Assembly (NCBI RefSeq): GCF_001591645.1
Contig: NZ_BCVH01000001.1
Span: 124,001-188,000 of the forward strand
DNA from: Robertmurraya korlensis NBRC 107688
GTDB taxonomy: Bacteria; Bacillota; Bacilli; Bacillales; Cytobacillaceae
DNA: 64,000 bases
Direction of reading: 5' to 3'
A program made the translations under genes and the position numbers. Below the pieces are notes generated by a model, which did no database searches, was not told the DNA's origin, and worked only from the letters and a program-made list of their open reading frames with translations. Below, one piece after another: positions 1 to 8,330 of the stretch (position 1 is the first letter of the stretch; the number at the start of each line of letters is the position of its first letter).

Positions 1-1
1 A

Positions 2-394
2 GAAAGCACCATCCATTCCCTGAGCCGCGGTTCCGATACCAACAACGGCTATATTACAGCGGCGAGCACTCCCGTGGATCAGCCGTTCGGGTTCCTGTTC
101 ATAAACAGCAAATTGACGAGCAATGCACCGGCAGACACCGTCTATCTGGGCCGTCCTTGGAGGGACCACGGCAATGTCGTCTTTAAAAACAGCTACCTTG
201 GTGAGCATATCAAGACGGTTGGATGGACCGAGATGGGAGGCCGCCAGCCGGAGGATGCCAGATTGTTTGAATATAAAAATGAAGGCCCTGGTGCTGTTAT
301 TAATGAAGATCGCCGCCAGCTCAGCGATGACGAAGCTGCCAAATACACCGTCGAAAATGTACTAGATGGCTGGGTGCCAAAATTTAAGAAATAA
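2..394 (+). CDS. pectinesterase (pectin methylesterase), C-terminal part, cut by window start
   Basis: The frame is open from base 2 and runs 130 codons to TAA. It contains the pectinesterase signature YLGRPWR at about residues 48-54 (this Arg is part of the family's active site), preceded by NGYITAAS, which matches the conserved strand before it. The catalytic aspartates should lie upstream of the window. The family removes methyl esters from pectin outside the cell, so a plant-polysaccharide role is likely. The stretch looks visibly richer in G and C than everything downstream and is followed by broken frames, which suggests an accessory or acquired gene. A GTG at base 74 is internal to the open frame and not a likely start. 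Confidence 0.9.
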   Translation, partial: ESTIHSLSRGSDTNNGYITAASTPVDQPFGFLFINSKLTSNAPADTVYLGRPWRDHGNVVFKNSYLGEHIKTVGWTEMGGRQPEDARLFEYKNEGPGAVINEDRRQLSDDEAAKYTVENVLDGWVPKFKK

Positions 395-415
395 GGAGGT
401 AAAAGGGAGGGATGA

Positions 416-646
416 GGTCTTATTGGCTTCATTCTTCTTTTTTTATGGATTCCTGAAACTGATCAAATAGATAATTGCGTAAAGATCGTAAACGAAACGG
501 CAAAATTCGCACCAGGGTTTTCGCAGGTAGACAGAACTTGGAGTAAAAAGAATAGAGAATTAAAAGAGGTAAAGGAAAATATTCAAGAATTAGAGCGGAA
601 TATTGCTCATTTAAGAACTCTTCTAAAAAGGCAGCAGAAAAAGTAA
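416..646 (+). pseudogene. gene remnant, charged helical C-terminal fragment
   Basis: A 77-codon frame is open between TGA at 413 and TAA at 644 but has no usable ATG/GTG/TTG near its beginning with a ribosome site. The only well-placed start (AAGGAGGT at about 394, ATG at 412) is in another frame and stops after 14 codons. The last ~35 residues are a K/E-rich helix (RTWSKKNRELKEV... ending LLKRQQKK). This looks like the tail of a gene whose start was lost or frameshifted. I do not recognise the family. Confidence 0.4.
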
Positions 647-702
647 TGAATCTCTTAGTGTTTCTCTAGTATACTTTTGATAATAAGCATTATTTTAAAT
701 AA

Positions 703-908
703 CCTGTTTACGCTAAAGGAGAATATGTTCCTGCATCACCGAAAAGAGTGAAATTTTATACAGGTATTCCCGAAAAGGATAATTGGGTGACAGTTCCAGA
801 GGGGACAGAAGAAATAACAATTAATATCGAAGCTCTGACACAGAAACAGTATTGTTTTGGTTAATCGAAACAGGAACTAAAACGTGGTATGAAAGACAAA
901 ATATGTAA
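703..908 (+). pseudogene. frameshifted remnant of a small, probably secreted protein
   Basis: From 703 the frame reads PVYAKGEYVPASPKR and continues through a sensible mixed sequence to a TAA at 862. From about 850 the overlapping +2 frame continues smoothly (VLFWLIETGTKTWYERQ) to TAA at 906. A single indel near 848-856 would join the two into one ~68-residue C-terminal region. No start codon is left upstream because TAA at 700-702 closes the frame. Function is unknown. The call depends on the two frames belonging together, which I judge from composition only. Confidence 0.45.
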
Positions 909-990
909 AGCGCTTTCATTGGTATCTATCAAATTTCACATTTAAGGAATATAATATTCTGTATAAAAATAATTGTGGAGAGGGGAGCAA

Positions 991-1566
991 ATGAAAAAAG
1001 GATTATTATTTGGATTCATTTTGGCTGTTCTTTTGTTACTAGTTTTTACTCTATTGAACTCAAACGAATCGTTCCAAATGGTTGGTAAAGAGGCGGGGAA
1101 GAGTGTAGTAGAAAAGGAACAGAATCTGAAGGAAAAAAAGGTTCAAAAAGTTACAACACCAAAAGTCGAAACAAGGGTTCAAAATTCTACGACTATAAAT
1201 GGCGAAACTGAATCAAATGAGGAAAAAAAACTTGTTGAAGAATCTAAGGCTGAGTTTAATAGAATCACACAGGAGGCAGAAGAAAACGTAACTGCTTTAC
1301 TAGGGACAGCCAAGAAGGAAGTAAAAGTGAAAAAAGAAGATAATATGGATCTATCTATTATTCCCATAAAATATGAGGCGATTCTAAAAGAAAAAGAGAA
1401 AGAAGCAGACAGCCAATTTAAAGTCTTTTTAGAAAGACTGGAGTTAGACATGCATGAAAATAACCTCCCTGCTTCAATGGATGAAGAGTATAAGCGAGAG
1501 TATAAACAAAAGAAGTTAGATCGTTTATTAAGATTAAAAGAAGAAATTAATAAGCTTGTGATGTAA
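991..1566 (+). CDS. membrane-anchored, charged coiled-coil protein of unknown function
   Basis: 191 residues from ATG 991. An in-frame TTG at 973 is rejected because GGAGAGGGG (977-985) fits the ATG. One hydrophobic segment at about residues 5-21 has a positive N-terminus and no signal peptidase site that I can recognise, so the protein is probably anchored with its C-terminus outside. The rest is K/E/Q-rich with heptad-like spacing, so it is probably coiled coil. It ends 35 bases before the TTG of the giant repeat protein, which suggests one transcription unit and a shared surface role. No family is recognised. Confidence 0.7.
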   Translation: MKKGLLFGFILAVLLLLVFTLLNSNESFQMVGKEAGKSVVEKEQNLKEKKVQKVTTPKVETRVQNSTTINGETESNEEKKLVEESKAEFNRITQEAEENVTALLGTAKKEVKVKKEDNMDLSIIPIKYEAILKEKEKEADSQFKVFLERLELDMHENNLPASMDEEYKREYKQKKLDRLLRLKEEINKLVM

Positions 1567-1600
1567 AGAGATAGAACTTAATAAATTGGGAGTGGAGATT

Positions 1601-4600
1601 TTGAAAAACAAGTCACTAGTATTCTTGTTAATCTTTTTGTTAAGCACTAATCCACTAATGACGATGGCTGAGTCATTAGTTACAAGTAATCAAACAACAG
1701 AGTCTGATTATACGGGACCTACCCTTACTAACGTTCAACTATCTAAGACAGAGGTGAATGTAGGGGAGGAGATTGTTTTTACAGCCTCAGTGTCGGATGA
1801 CATTTCTGGAGTATCAGGTGTATCTGCCATGATGTATTTAGCAGATAAATCTAAGCCGAATGGTGCCCGGTACATTGAGTTTGTCTACGAACCTGAATCA
1901 TCTAATTGGATCGGGACCTATACTGTAGGAGTGAATGATGTACCTGGAGAATGGATTTTAGAGGAAATTCACATGGTTGACAACATGTATAATTCAAACT
2001 GGGCTTATATTTCGAAGTCCTTTACTATACATAATGCTGATGGAGACTTTACAGCTCCAACAGTGGATAACGTTGTCATTAATCCGGTTACAGCTAATGT
2101 TGGGGATGTTGTTAATATTTCAATGAAGGTTACCGATGATAAGTCTGATATTTCTTATGTGAATGCGTATTTGCAATCTGTTAATGGAACGAATCGTTAT
2201 GTCTATTTAGAATATGACCAAGAAAAAGAGGAGTGGGTTGGTTCATATACTGTACAAAAAAACGACAGTCACGGCTTAAGTACCTTAATGGTGGATTCAC
2301 AAGATACAGCAGGTAATTATGGAACAATCGATACGTCTAAAACACTTTATATCAATAATGATGATGGAGATTATACGGCACCGGTTATTGGAAATATCGA
2401 GGCTTCTACTTCTGCTATTCAAGTAGGAGAAACTGTTACGATAACCGCTGATGTAAGCGATGATAAATCAGGAGTTCGCGAAGTATCTGCTAATCTTCAT
2501 TCATCTAACTACGAGCAATATGTAACAGTAAAGATGAATTACAATCAAGAACAAAACAAATGGGTAGGTACCTTCACTGCAAAGGAAACTACATTTGATG
2601 GTGATTGGTATTTCTATGTAAGCGCAACGGACAATTTTGACAATAATAGCTCAAATTACAATTCATCATCTTTTACTGTCATCAATCCTGATGGGGATTA
2701 TTCAGCTCCTACAATCTCAAATTTAGAAGTTAATCCGACAAATGTAACTGTTGGTGAACAAGTCACATTGTCCGTAACGGTGGAAGATGACAAATCAGGT
2801 GTAGCCTATGTTCAAGCTACTCTGGACTACTTAGGTAATGTACCATTCAAGTATGATCCTGAAAGTGGAAAGTGGACGGCAGCAGTCACGATACCTGAAT
2901 CTATGGAAGATGGAAAAGAGATCTTTATTCATAATGTAGAAGCAATCGACTTCAAGGGAAATAAAAAGTCAGAATGGTTATCACAATCATTTTATGTATC
3001 CAACCCAACCCCGCTAACATTAGAAAGCGTTGAATTTTCTTCCAATCCTGTTATGGTAGGCGATAATCTTCAAATTCAGGCGAAATTTGCTAATGATCAA
3101 AATGTAGTTAACAGTGTGACAGCAAGAATTACGGATGAATTAAATCTCAACAGATATGTAGAACTTACTTATGATTCAGGAAATGGAACATGGGTTGGAA
3201 ACTATCCTGTTACTCTAAATGACAAACCTGGAGAATGGTATGTATACTTTAATGTAAAAGATGTAAAAGGAAATCGTTATTACTTTTCTGCAGAGAAGAC
3301 GTTCACCATAGAAAATCCAAATGCTGATACGGAATTGCCAGTAATCCAAAACGTGACGATTACACCTGATGTAGCAACTTTTGGTGATGAGGTAACAATT
3401 GAAGTAGAAGCATCCGATATCGGGTCCGGTATTAGCTATGTCAATGCATTTTTGAATATGGATGACATTAGTAATCGATATATTTCACTTACCCTTGATC
3501 AAACAACAAAGAAATGGATAGGGAAATTCAAAGTGGAACAAAGGGATGCATCCGGTGTATGGAATGTTGAAATCATGGCAAGTGACTTTGCCGGTAATGT
3601 TCAGTCTAATTCCAGCTATCAAATGGAAATCAATAATCCAAATCAAGATACAAATGCTCCTACTGTTGAATCCTTTAGCTTTGATAGAACGATAGCACAA
3701 CCTGGTGATATTGTTCAGTTTGAAGCGAAGATTAGCGAAAATCAATCAGGAATTAATAGTGTCTACGTTCAAATCAGTCAAAATAACAATTCAGAATCTA
3801 GATGGAAGAATGTAACACTTTCCTATGATGAGACTCGTGACCTATGGGTAGGATCCTATGCCATTCCAGCATATTCCTCTACTGGATTACATTCTATATC
3901 TTTATATGCTGTAGACCAAGCGGGCAATTGGGGATATGGACACTGGATGAACGAAGAGTTATTAATTTTGAATGATACACCGGATTATGACAAACCAGTT
4001 TTTGAAGAATTAAGCTTTACACCTGGAACCGTTCAATTAGGTGACTCAATTTCTATCAGAGTAAAAGCGACAGATGCAGGATCAGGTGTTGAAAGTGTCA
4101 GTGTTACATTTATGGAAGGCCAGTTATGGAATGCAAGTGAATTTGGAGGGAACTTTGAATATATCGATTTAGAATATAACCCAAGCGAAAACGTCTGGAT
4201 TGGAAGTAAAACCATTACTTCAGTTGATTACACAGGAAAATGGAGATTGGAGGTATCGGCAAAAGATGGAGCGGGAAATATGGTAAATGACACATTCCCA
4301 CAACCACTATATGTCGATCAAACCGAAAGTGAAACAGTGACTTCAGTAAATCTTGAGGTTAATCAGACAAGTCCGCAAATGGTAGGTACACCTATTTCTG
4401 TTAAGGCAACTTCAGAAGGAAGTAGTAACCCAGAGTATCGTTTCTATGTCCGCGATGATAAAGGAGACCTTACGACTATTCAAGAGTATAGTAGTCAAGA
4501 TACCATAACATGGACACCGACTGTGCCAGGTACCTATACAATTATAGTAGAGGCAAAGGATAAATACAAAACTGGGTCCGCTAGTTTGTTTGAAGCCCGA

Positions 4601-5215
4601 AATGAAATAAACTATACGATAAATGTTGGTAAAGTTTCAAGCGTACAGGTTGAAGCTGATCAAGCATCCACTAATATTGTTGGAACCCCTATTACGTTTA
4701 CGGCAACATCTGAAGGAAGCAATGAGCCTGTGTACCTTTTCTATGTTAAAGATGCCAAGGGGAATCTAACCACTCTTCAGGAGTATAGTGATGACAACAC
4801 CTTTACATGGACACCAACTAGTAAAGGCCACTACACCGTAATTGTTCATAGTAAGGACAAGGGGTCGAAGGATATCCTTGAGGCTCAAACTGAATTGAGT
4901 TATAAGATTAAAGCTGGAAAAGAAGCAAGTGTTCAAGTTAAAGCAGACCAGCCTTCGTCAACAATTGTTGGAACACCGATTACGTTAACAGCAACATCTG
5001 AAGGAATCAATAAACCTGAGTACCGGTTCTTGGTCAAGGATGACAAGGGAGTACTTACCACTCTTCAGGAGTTTAGCAGCAATGATACAGTAACTTGGAC
5101 ACCAACGAGTGCAGGCAGTTACACGATTATTGTTTTTCTTGGTAAAGAAAAGGGTAAATCTGGTTCAAGTGAATCCTTTGAAGCACGTACAGAAATACTA
5201 TTTAATGTACAATAA
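1601..5215 (+). CDS. large secreted protein with Ig-like and Y_Y_Y-like repeats
   Basis: 1204 residues. TTG 1601 is chosen over TTG 1586 because GGGAGTGGAG (1588-1597) precedes it. A signal peptide (KNKSLVFLLIFLLSTNPLMTMA) is cut near residue 24. Eight repeats of ~95-110 residues follow, each starting with a motif like DGDYTAPTI and continuing with ...VTVGEQV.. and DDKSGV; the second half of each has a W(V/I)G(S/T/N)Y strand, so an Ig/fibronectin-like beta-sandwich is likely. Three C-terminal repeats of ~95 residues (GTPI...ATSEG...YRF.VKD.KG.LTT.QEYS...TWTPT..G.YTI) resemble the Y_Y_Y (triple tyrosine) family. No LPXTG, SLH or LysM anchor is present, so attachment is unknown. The upstream coiled-coil protein may be a partner. 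An adhesin or carbohydrate-binding role is only a guess. Confidence 0.8.
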   Translation: MKNKSLVFLLIFLLSTNPLMTMAESLVTSNQTTESDYTGPTLTNVQLSKTEVNVGEEIVFTASVSDDISGVSGVSAMMYLADKSKPNGARYIEFVYEPESSNWIGTYTVGVNDVPGEWILEEIHMVDNMYNSNWAYISKSFTIHNADGDFTAPTVDNVVINPVTANVGDVVNISMKVTDDKSDISYVNAYLQSVNGTNRYVYLEYDQEKEEWVGSYTVQKNDSHGLSTLMVDSQDTAGNYGTIDTSKTLYINNDDGDYTAPVIGNIEASTSAIQVGETVTITADVSDDKSGVREVSANLHSSNYEQYVTVKMNYNQEQNKWVGTFTAKETTFDGDWYFYVSATDNFDNNSSNYNSSSFTVINPDGDYSAPTISNLEVNPTNVTVGEQVTLSVTVEDDKSGVAYVQATLDYLGNVPFKYDPESGKWTAAVTIPESMEDGKEIFIHNVEAIDFKGNKKSEWLSQSFYVSNPTPLTLESVEFSSNPVMVGDNLQIQAKFANDQNVVNSVTARITDELNLNRYVELTYDSGNGTWVGNYPVTLNDKPGEWYVYFNVKDVKGNRYYFSAEKTFTIENPNADTELPVIQNVTITPDVATFGDEVTIEVEASDIGSGISYVNAFLNMDDISNRYISLTLDQTTKKWIGKFKVEQRDASGVWNVEIMASDFAGNVQSNSSYQMEINNPNQDTNAPTVESFSFDRTIAQPGDIVQFEAKISENQSGINSVYVQISQNNNSESRWKNVTLSYDETRDLWVGSYAIPAYSSTGLHSISLYAVDQAGNWGYGHWMNEELLILNDTPDYDKPVFEELSFTPGTVQLGDSISIRVKATDAGSGVESVSVTFMEGQLWNASEFGGNFEYIDLEYNPSENVWIGSKTITSVDYTGKWRLEVSAKDGAGNMVNDTFPQPLYVDQTESETVTSVNLEVNQTSPQMVGTPISVKATSEGSSNPEYRFYVRDDKGDLTTIQEYSSQDTITWTPTVPGTYTIIVEAKDKYKTGSASLFEARNEINYTINVGKVSSVQVEADQASTNIVGTPITFTATSEGSNEPVYLFYVKDAKGNLTTLQEYSDDNTFTWTPTSKGHYTVIVHSKDKGSKDILEAQTELSYKIKAGKEASVQVKADQPSSTIVGTPITLTATSEGINKPEYRFLVKDDKGVLTTLQEFSSNDTVTWTPTSAGSYTIIVFLGKEKGKSGSSESFEARTEILFNVQ

Positions 5216-5256
5216 TGATTTCGATATGATTTACCGTATTTTTCAAGCTATTTAGA

Positions 5257-5292
5257 AGCCCTATCCAATAACCAGTTGGTTAGGGCTTTTTA
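5257..5292 (+). terminator. rho-independent terminator of the surface-protein operon
   Basis: The arms AGCCCTATCCAA and TTGGTTAGGGCT form a 12-pair stem with one mismatch and a 7-base loop. TTTTTAT follows, 40 bases after the stop codon. Confidence 0.85.
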
Positions 5293-5460
5293 TCATTTTT
5301 TGATAATCGTATAAGAAACAGAAGTGAGTCCAGAATAACATGGAATTTATTATCTTTCCCCTTTAAATCCCCTTAAACTGTTAGGGTGAAACGTACCATA
5401 AGTGAATTGTTAATTAATATATTAGGTAAACACACACTACACCATCTTTCTGCCATCACC
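5293..5460. other. non-coding stretch, nothing recognised
   Basis: This AT-rich stretch lies between the surface-protein terminator and the putP fragment. I see no credible start with a ribosome site, no hairpin and no repeat. It is probably decayed sequence joining the two. Confidence 0.4.
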
Positions 5461-5461
5461 T

Positions 5462-5695
5462 TTTAAGCCATTCGTGACTGTTATTGTATGGAGTCTTTTA
5501 AAATCCACTCCGCCGATAGGGGCTGATGGAATTAAGTTGGCTCAATCTGAGGCGATTATTCCTTTTTCTCTCTATGAATTGGTTCCTGGCTTTTTCTTTT
5601 CAATGCTAGCTATCTTTCTTTTCTCTAAAATCGGACCTTCTCCAAGTAAGGAAATGATAGAAGAGTTTGACTTAGTAAAGGCGAGTAATATTTAG
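5462..5695 (+). pseudogene. putP: C-terminal fragment of a sodium/proline symporter (PutP-like)
   Basis: The frame encodes ~77 residues matching the last transmembrane helices of PutP-type solute:sodium symporters: VTVIVW, then LYELVPGFFFSMLAIFLF, then the typical tail PSKEMIEEFD. The other ~400 residues of the symporter are absent, and no ribosome site lies before GTG 5474, so this is a remnant. It lies beside proC, which is under proline T-box control. An old proline-related locus may therefore have lost its importer here. Family assignment is from the recognisable C-terminal pattern. Confidence 0.7.
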
Positions 5696-5732
5696 ATATG
5701 AAGCTTAAACTTAGTTTATGGAGGAACTTTCT

Positions 5733-5861
5733 ATGTGCATTATCACTGCCTATTTGAACAAAGATATTACGATGTTTGAGTATGACACGGAGGAAGAGGC
5801 AAGAGAAGCTTATGAGAAAATTAAAGGCTATAAAATCATCTTAAAGATCATCGTATATTAG
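5733..5861 (+). CDS. small conserved-looking protein, 42 residues
   Basis: ATG 5733 is preceded by TATGGAGGAAC (5717-5727), a good ribosome site, and the frame runs 42 codons to TAG. The protein (MCIITAYLNKD.., then an acidic DTEEEAREAYEKIKGYK helix) is well composed for a small cytoplasmic protein. I recall similar short hypothetical proteins in Bacillus but no function. It ends ~70 bases before a bidirectional terminator. The frame is short enough that chance cannot be excluded. Confidence 0.55.
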   Translation: MCIITAYLNKDITMFEYDTEEEAREAYEKIKGYKIILKIIVY

Positions 5862-5933
5862 AGTTCATTTATTCTGTATGGTTAACATAAGACTATACTA
5901 AAATACGAATAAATAAAGATGCCTAAAATAAAT

Positions 5934-5980
5934 ACCGAGGTAAATACTTATTTTATCAATACTTACTTACCTCGGTTTTG
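5934..5980. terminator. bidirectional terminator between the small gene and proC
   Basis: ACCGAGGTAA (5934-5943) pairs with TTACCTCGGT (5967-5976) around a 23-base AT-rich loop. T-rich runs follow on both strands, so it can end both the 42-residue gene (+) and proC (-). Confidence 0.7.
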
Positions 5981-6018
5981 AGCTCCTTTAGTTATTATTA
6001 CCTTCTAAAAAACTAGCA

Positions 6019-6861
6019 CTAACTCCTCTGTACACTCTCCATCTGCTCTGCAATCGCCTTCCCCATTCGTTTCGACTGCGCGGTTGCTTCTTTAATACAC
6101 TCCACAAACGCTTCTTGAACCCCGTGAGCGGCAAGAATCTTTAATCCTGCTTCTGTTGTTCCCCCAGGACTTGTCACCGCATGGCGAAGATCCTGTGGTG
6201 TTTTGGTTGTGTTCGCTACCATTTGTGCGGCCCCTATTAAGGTTTGAACAATTAATTGTTGGGCCATGTCTCGCTCTAATCCTATTTCAACAGCACTTTT
6301 CTCCATTGCCTCAATCAAATAATAGATATAGGCTGGACCGCTTCCCGATAAGCCTGTCACAGCGTCTAACTGGTGTTCTTCGACAAAGGCTGTCATCCCC
6401 ACTGTGTCAAAGAGCTTTTCTACATTGCTCTTTTGCTGGTCACTTACCTTGTCATTCACAGCAATGGCTGTCGCTGATTGTCCCACCGCTGCTGAAGTGT
6501 TTGGCATCGCACGAACAATGGCCAACTGCTTTTGTGCTAATAATTCTATCGAGTCCATGGACACCCCTGCTAAAACAGAAACAATAAGCATGTTGGACTG
6601 CAACAAATGCCGTACTTGTTCAATGGATGTAGCAGCATCTTTTGGCTTCATTGCTAGTAAAACGATGTCTGCTCCTTCCAAAAGCTCACGATGGTCATAC
6701 GTGGTGCTGACGCCGTACTGCTTGTGAAGTGTTGCCAGTCTCTCGGCATTACTTCGATTGGTCACCCATATTTGTTCAGGGTTGATTAATTGATTTTCTA
6801 CAATCCCTGCTATTAATGCCTCTGACATTGATCCTGCTCCGATAACTGCTATTTTCTCCAC
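6019..6861 (-). CDS. proC: pyrroline-5-carboxylate reductase
   Basis: This enzyme makes proline from 1-pyrroline-5-carboxylate with NAD(P)H in the cytoplasm. 280 residues, the usual length. The N-terminal Rossmann motif is IGAGSMSEAL (about residues 6-15), and the C-terminal helical domain carries the family signature near GLSGSGPAYIYYLIEAM and HAVTSPGGTTEAGL (about 167-240). The start is GTG 6861 behind GAGGAGGAAATAAC. It is transcribed alone from a promoter at 7161-7190 through a T-box leader, so expression should rise when tRNA-Pro is uncharged. B. subtilis has several proC-like paralogues (proG, proH, proI); the T-box makes this the biosynthetic type. Confidence 0.95.
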   Translation of the reverse strand: MEKIAVIGAGSMSEALIAGIVENQLINPEQIWVTNRSNAERLATLHKQYGVSTTYDHRELLEGADIVLLAMKPKDAATSIEQVRHLLQSNMLIVSVLAGVSMDSIELLAQKQLAIVRAMPNTSAAVGQSATAIAVNDKVSDQQKSNVEKLFDTVGMTAFVEEHQLDAVTGLSGSGPAYIYYLIEAMEKSAVEIGLERDMAQQLIVQTLIGAAQMVANTTKTPQDLRHAVTSPGGTTEAGLKILAAHGVQEAFVECIKEATAQSKRMGKAIAEQMESVQRS

Positions 6862-6891
6862 GTTATTTCCTCCTCGAATCCCATATTAAAA

Positions 6892-7155
6892 ATAAAAAGA
6901 CCCTTCATCCTAAAAAGGACGAAAGGTCTAAGCTTCCGTGGTACCACCTTCATTTACACTTTTCTAAAAAAAAGAAACGTGCAACTCGAATCCGTTAACG
7001 CCGGAGAACACGGTTAGGTTTGGCCTAACAGCTCATAAGGTAGGTTCGGTGGGTAAGGGACGGTAAAGCCTTTCAGCCGGTGAGCTTTACTCTCTTTTGT
7101 CTTTTGCCACGTACTGGCCTTATTCATTGCCACTTTAACGCTCTAAATGATTTAC
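6892..7155 (-). promoter_or_regulatory. T-box riboswitch leader of proC, probably tRNA-Pro
   Basis: Read on the minus strand, the leader contains the T-box core AAGGTGGTACCACGG at 6950-6936. A strong terminator follows: AGACCTTTCGTCC pairs with GGATGAAGGGTCT (6929-6898) before TTTTTATTTTT. The stem I region lies at about 7155-7010. A candidate specifier CCU (7044-7042) sits in GAACCTACC, the usual context of a specifier loop, and CCU is a proline codon, as expected for proC. Uncharged tRNA-Pro should pair with the core and block the terminator. Confidence 0.9.
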
Positions 7156-7160
7156 TAGTG

Positions 7161-7190
7161 ATTATGCAAGATAACCAACCTTTCTGTCAA
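7161..7190 (-). promoter_or_regulatory. sigma-A promoter of the proC T-box leader
   Basis: On the minus strand TTGACA (7190-7185) is followed after 18 bases by CATAAT (7166-7161). Both elements are close to consensus and lie just upstream of the first leader stem. Confidence 0.75.
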
Positions 7191-7321
7191 GAGGGGAAAT
7201 CGTCTAATTTTCATACTTTTCAAAAAATGGTATATAAAAATAATGACATTCTTTAAAACGAAGGGTAAACTAAACGTATGTATTATTTTTATATAACAAT
7301 AACATTTCAAGGAGTTCCTTT

Positions 7322-8290
7322 ATGACAGAATGGCGTGATGGGATTGCAAAGATAGTGTTACCTACACCCTTTCCAGTGGGTGATGTGAATGTATACGTAG
7401 TTAAGGGAGAGCGGTTGACGTTAATTGATGTGGGTCCAAATACAGATGAAGCTTTGCAAGTGCTTCAAGAGCAGCTTTCTGCACTTGGCATTAAGCTATC
7501 AGATATCGAGCAAGTAATTCTAACACACGATCATCCGGATCATGCTGGTTTGCTTGATCAAATTTCGCCCGAATTAGATGTTTATGGGCATGCACACAAT
7601 GAACGCTGGTTAAACCGAACCGAAACCTTTTACCATGAATACGAATCCTTTTATAAAGAGATGTTTTCTGAATGTGGGGTTCCAGACAAGTATTATGGTC
7701 CTTTTATCGCTGTAATGAAGAACATGCTTTTGTTTTCCTGTCATCGTTCTCTGACAGGTTTACTTTCAGAGGGACAGGTTCCGCTAGGCTTATCTGAGTG
7801 GACGGTCATTGAAACTCCAGGCCATGCTCAGAGTCAAATCGGCCTTTTTCGAAAAAAGGATGGCGTATTCATTGGTGGAGACCTCTTATTGGCGCATATT
7901 TCTGCTAATCCTTTGCTTGAGCCTCCGCTTCCTGGAGAGACGGACCGTCCCAAGCCTCAGCTTCAAGTCAATGACTCTTTACGGAAGCTTTTAACCTTCC
8001 CGATTCGTCTTTTGTATGCCGGTCACGGGGAAGAGGTAACAGACGTTGCAGGACTTGTGGAAAAAAGACTCACTCACCAAGTCGAGAGAGCCGAGCAAGT
8101 ATATCAATGGCTGATTTATGAATCAATGACTCTTTTTGATATTTGCCAACGCTTATTTCCAACCGTCTATAAAAGGCAATTAGGATTAACACTTTCTGAA
8201 TCCATTGCACAAATAGACTATTTACTAGACGTTAAAAAAATTCAAGCGACCAAGGTCGACGGGACGTATGTGTACAGGGCGATTACATAA
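7322..8290 (+). CDS. MBL-fold metallo-hydrolase
   Basis: 322 residues from ATG 7322 behind AAGGAGTTCC. The metallo-beta-lactamase motif HDHPDH is at about 69-74, a later metal histidine in ETPGHAQSQIG (about 165), a bridging Asp in GGDLLLA and a final His in LYAGHGEEV (about 237). The C-terminal ~80 residues are helical and resemble the winged-helix-like tail of the YqjP/glyoxalase-II-like subfamily. It probably hydrolyses a thioester or lactone in the cytoplasm; the substrate cannot be read from sequence. It is a single gene ended by a terminator at 8299. Confidence 0.85.
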   Translation: MTEWRDGIAKIVLPTPFPVGDVNVYVVKGERLTLIDVGPNTDEALQVLQEQLSALGIKLSDIEQVILTHDHPDHAGLLDQISPELDVYGHAHNERWLNRTETFYHEYESFYKEMFSECGVPDKYYGPFIAVMKNMLLFSCHRSLTGLLSEGQVPLGLSEWTVIETPGHAQSQIGLFRKKDGVFIGGDLLLAHISANPLLEPPLPGETDRPKPQLQVNDSLRKLLTFPIRLLYAGHGEEVTDVAGLVEKRLTHQVERAEQVYQWLIYESMTLFDICQRLFPTVYKRQLGLTLSESIAQIDYLLDVKKIQATKVDGTYVYRAIT

Positions 8291-8298
8291 CAAACTGA

Positions 8299-8330
8299 GG
8301 CCCCATGCTTTAAGCACGGAGCCTTTATTT
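8299..8330. terminator. bidirectional terminator between MBL hydrolase and EamA transporter
   Basis: GGCCCC-ATGCT pairs with AGCAC-GGAGCC (8299-8323) with G-U wobbles. T-rich runs lie on both sides, so it can serve both convergent genes. Confidence 0.7.

Noticed and set aside
1601-5215. Cell-wall anchor in the giant protein
   Set aside because: I looked for LPXTG plus hydrophobic tail, SLH and LysM; the protein ends in a beta repeat (EILFNVQ) with none of them.
6156-6727. Two plus-strand frames opposite proC
   Set aside because: Both are antisense to a certain gene and lack start signals.
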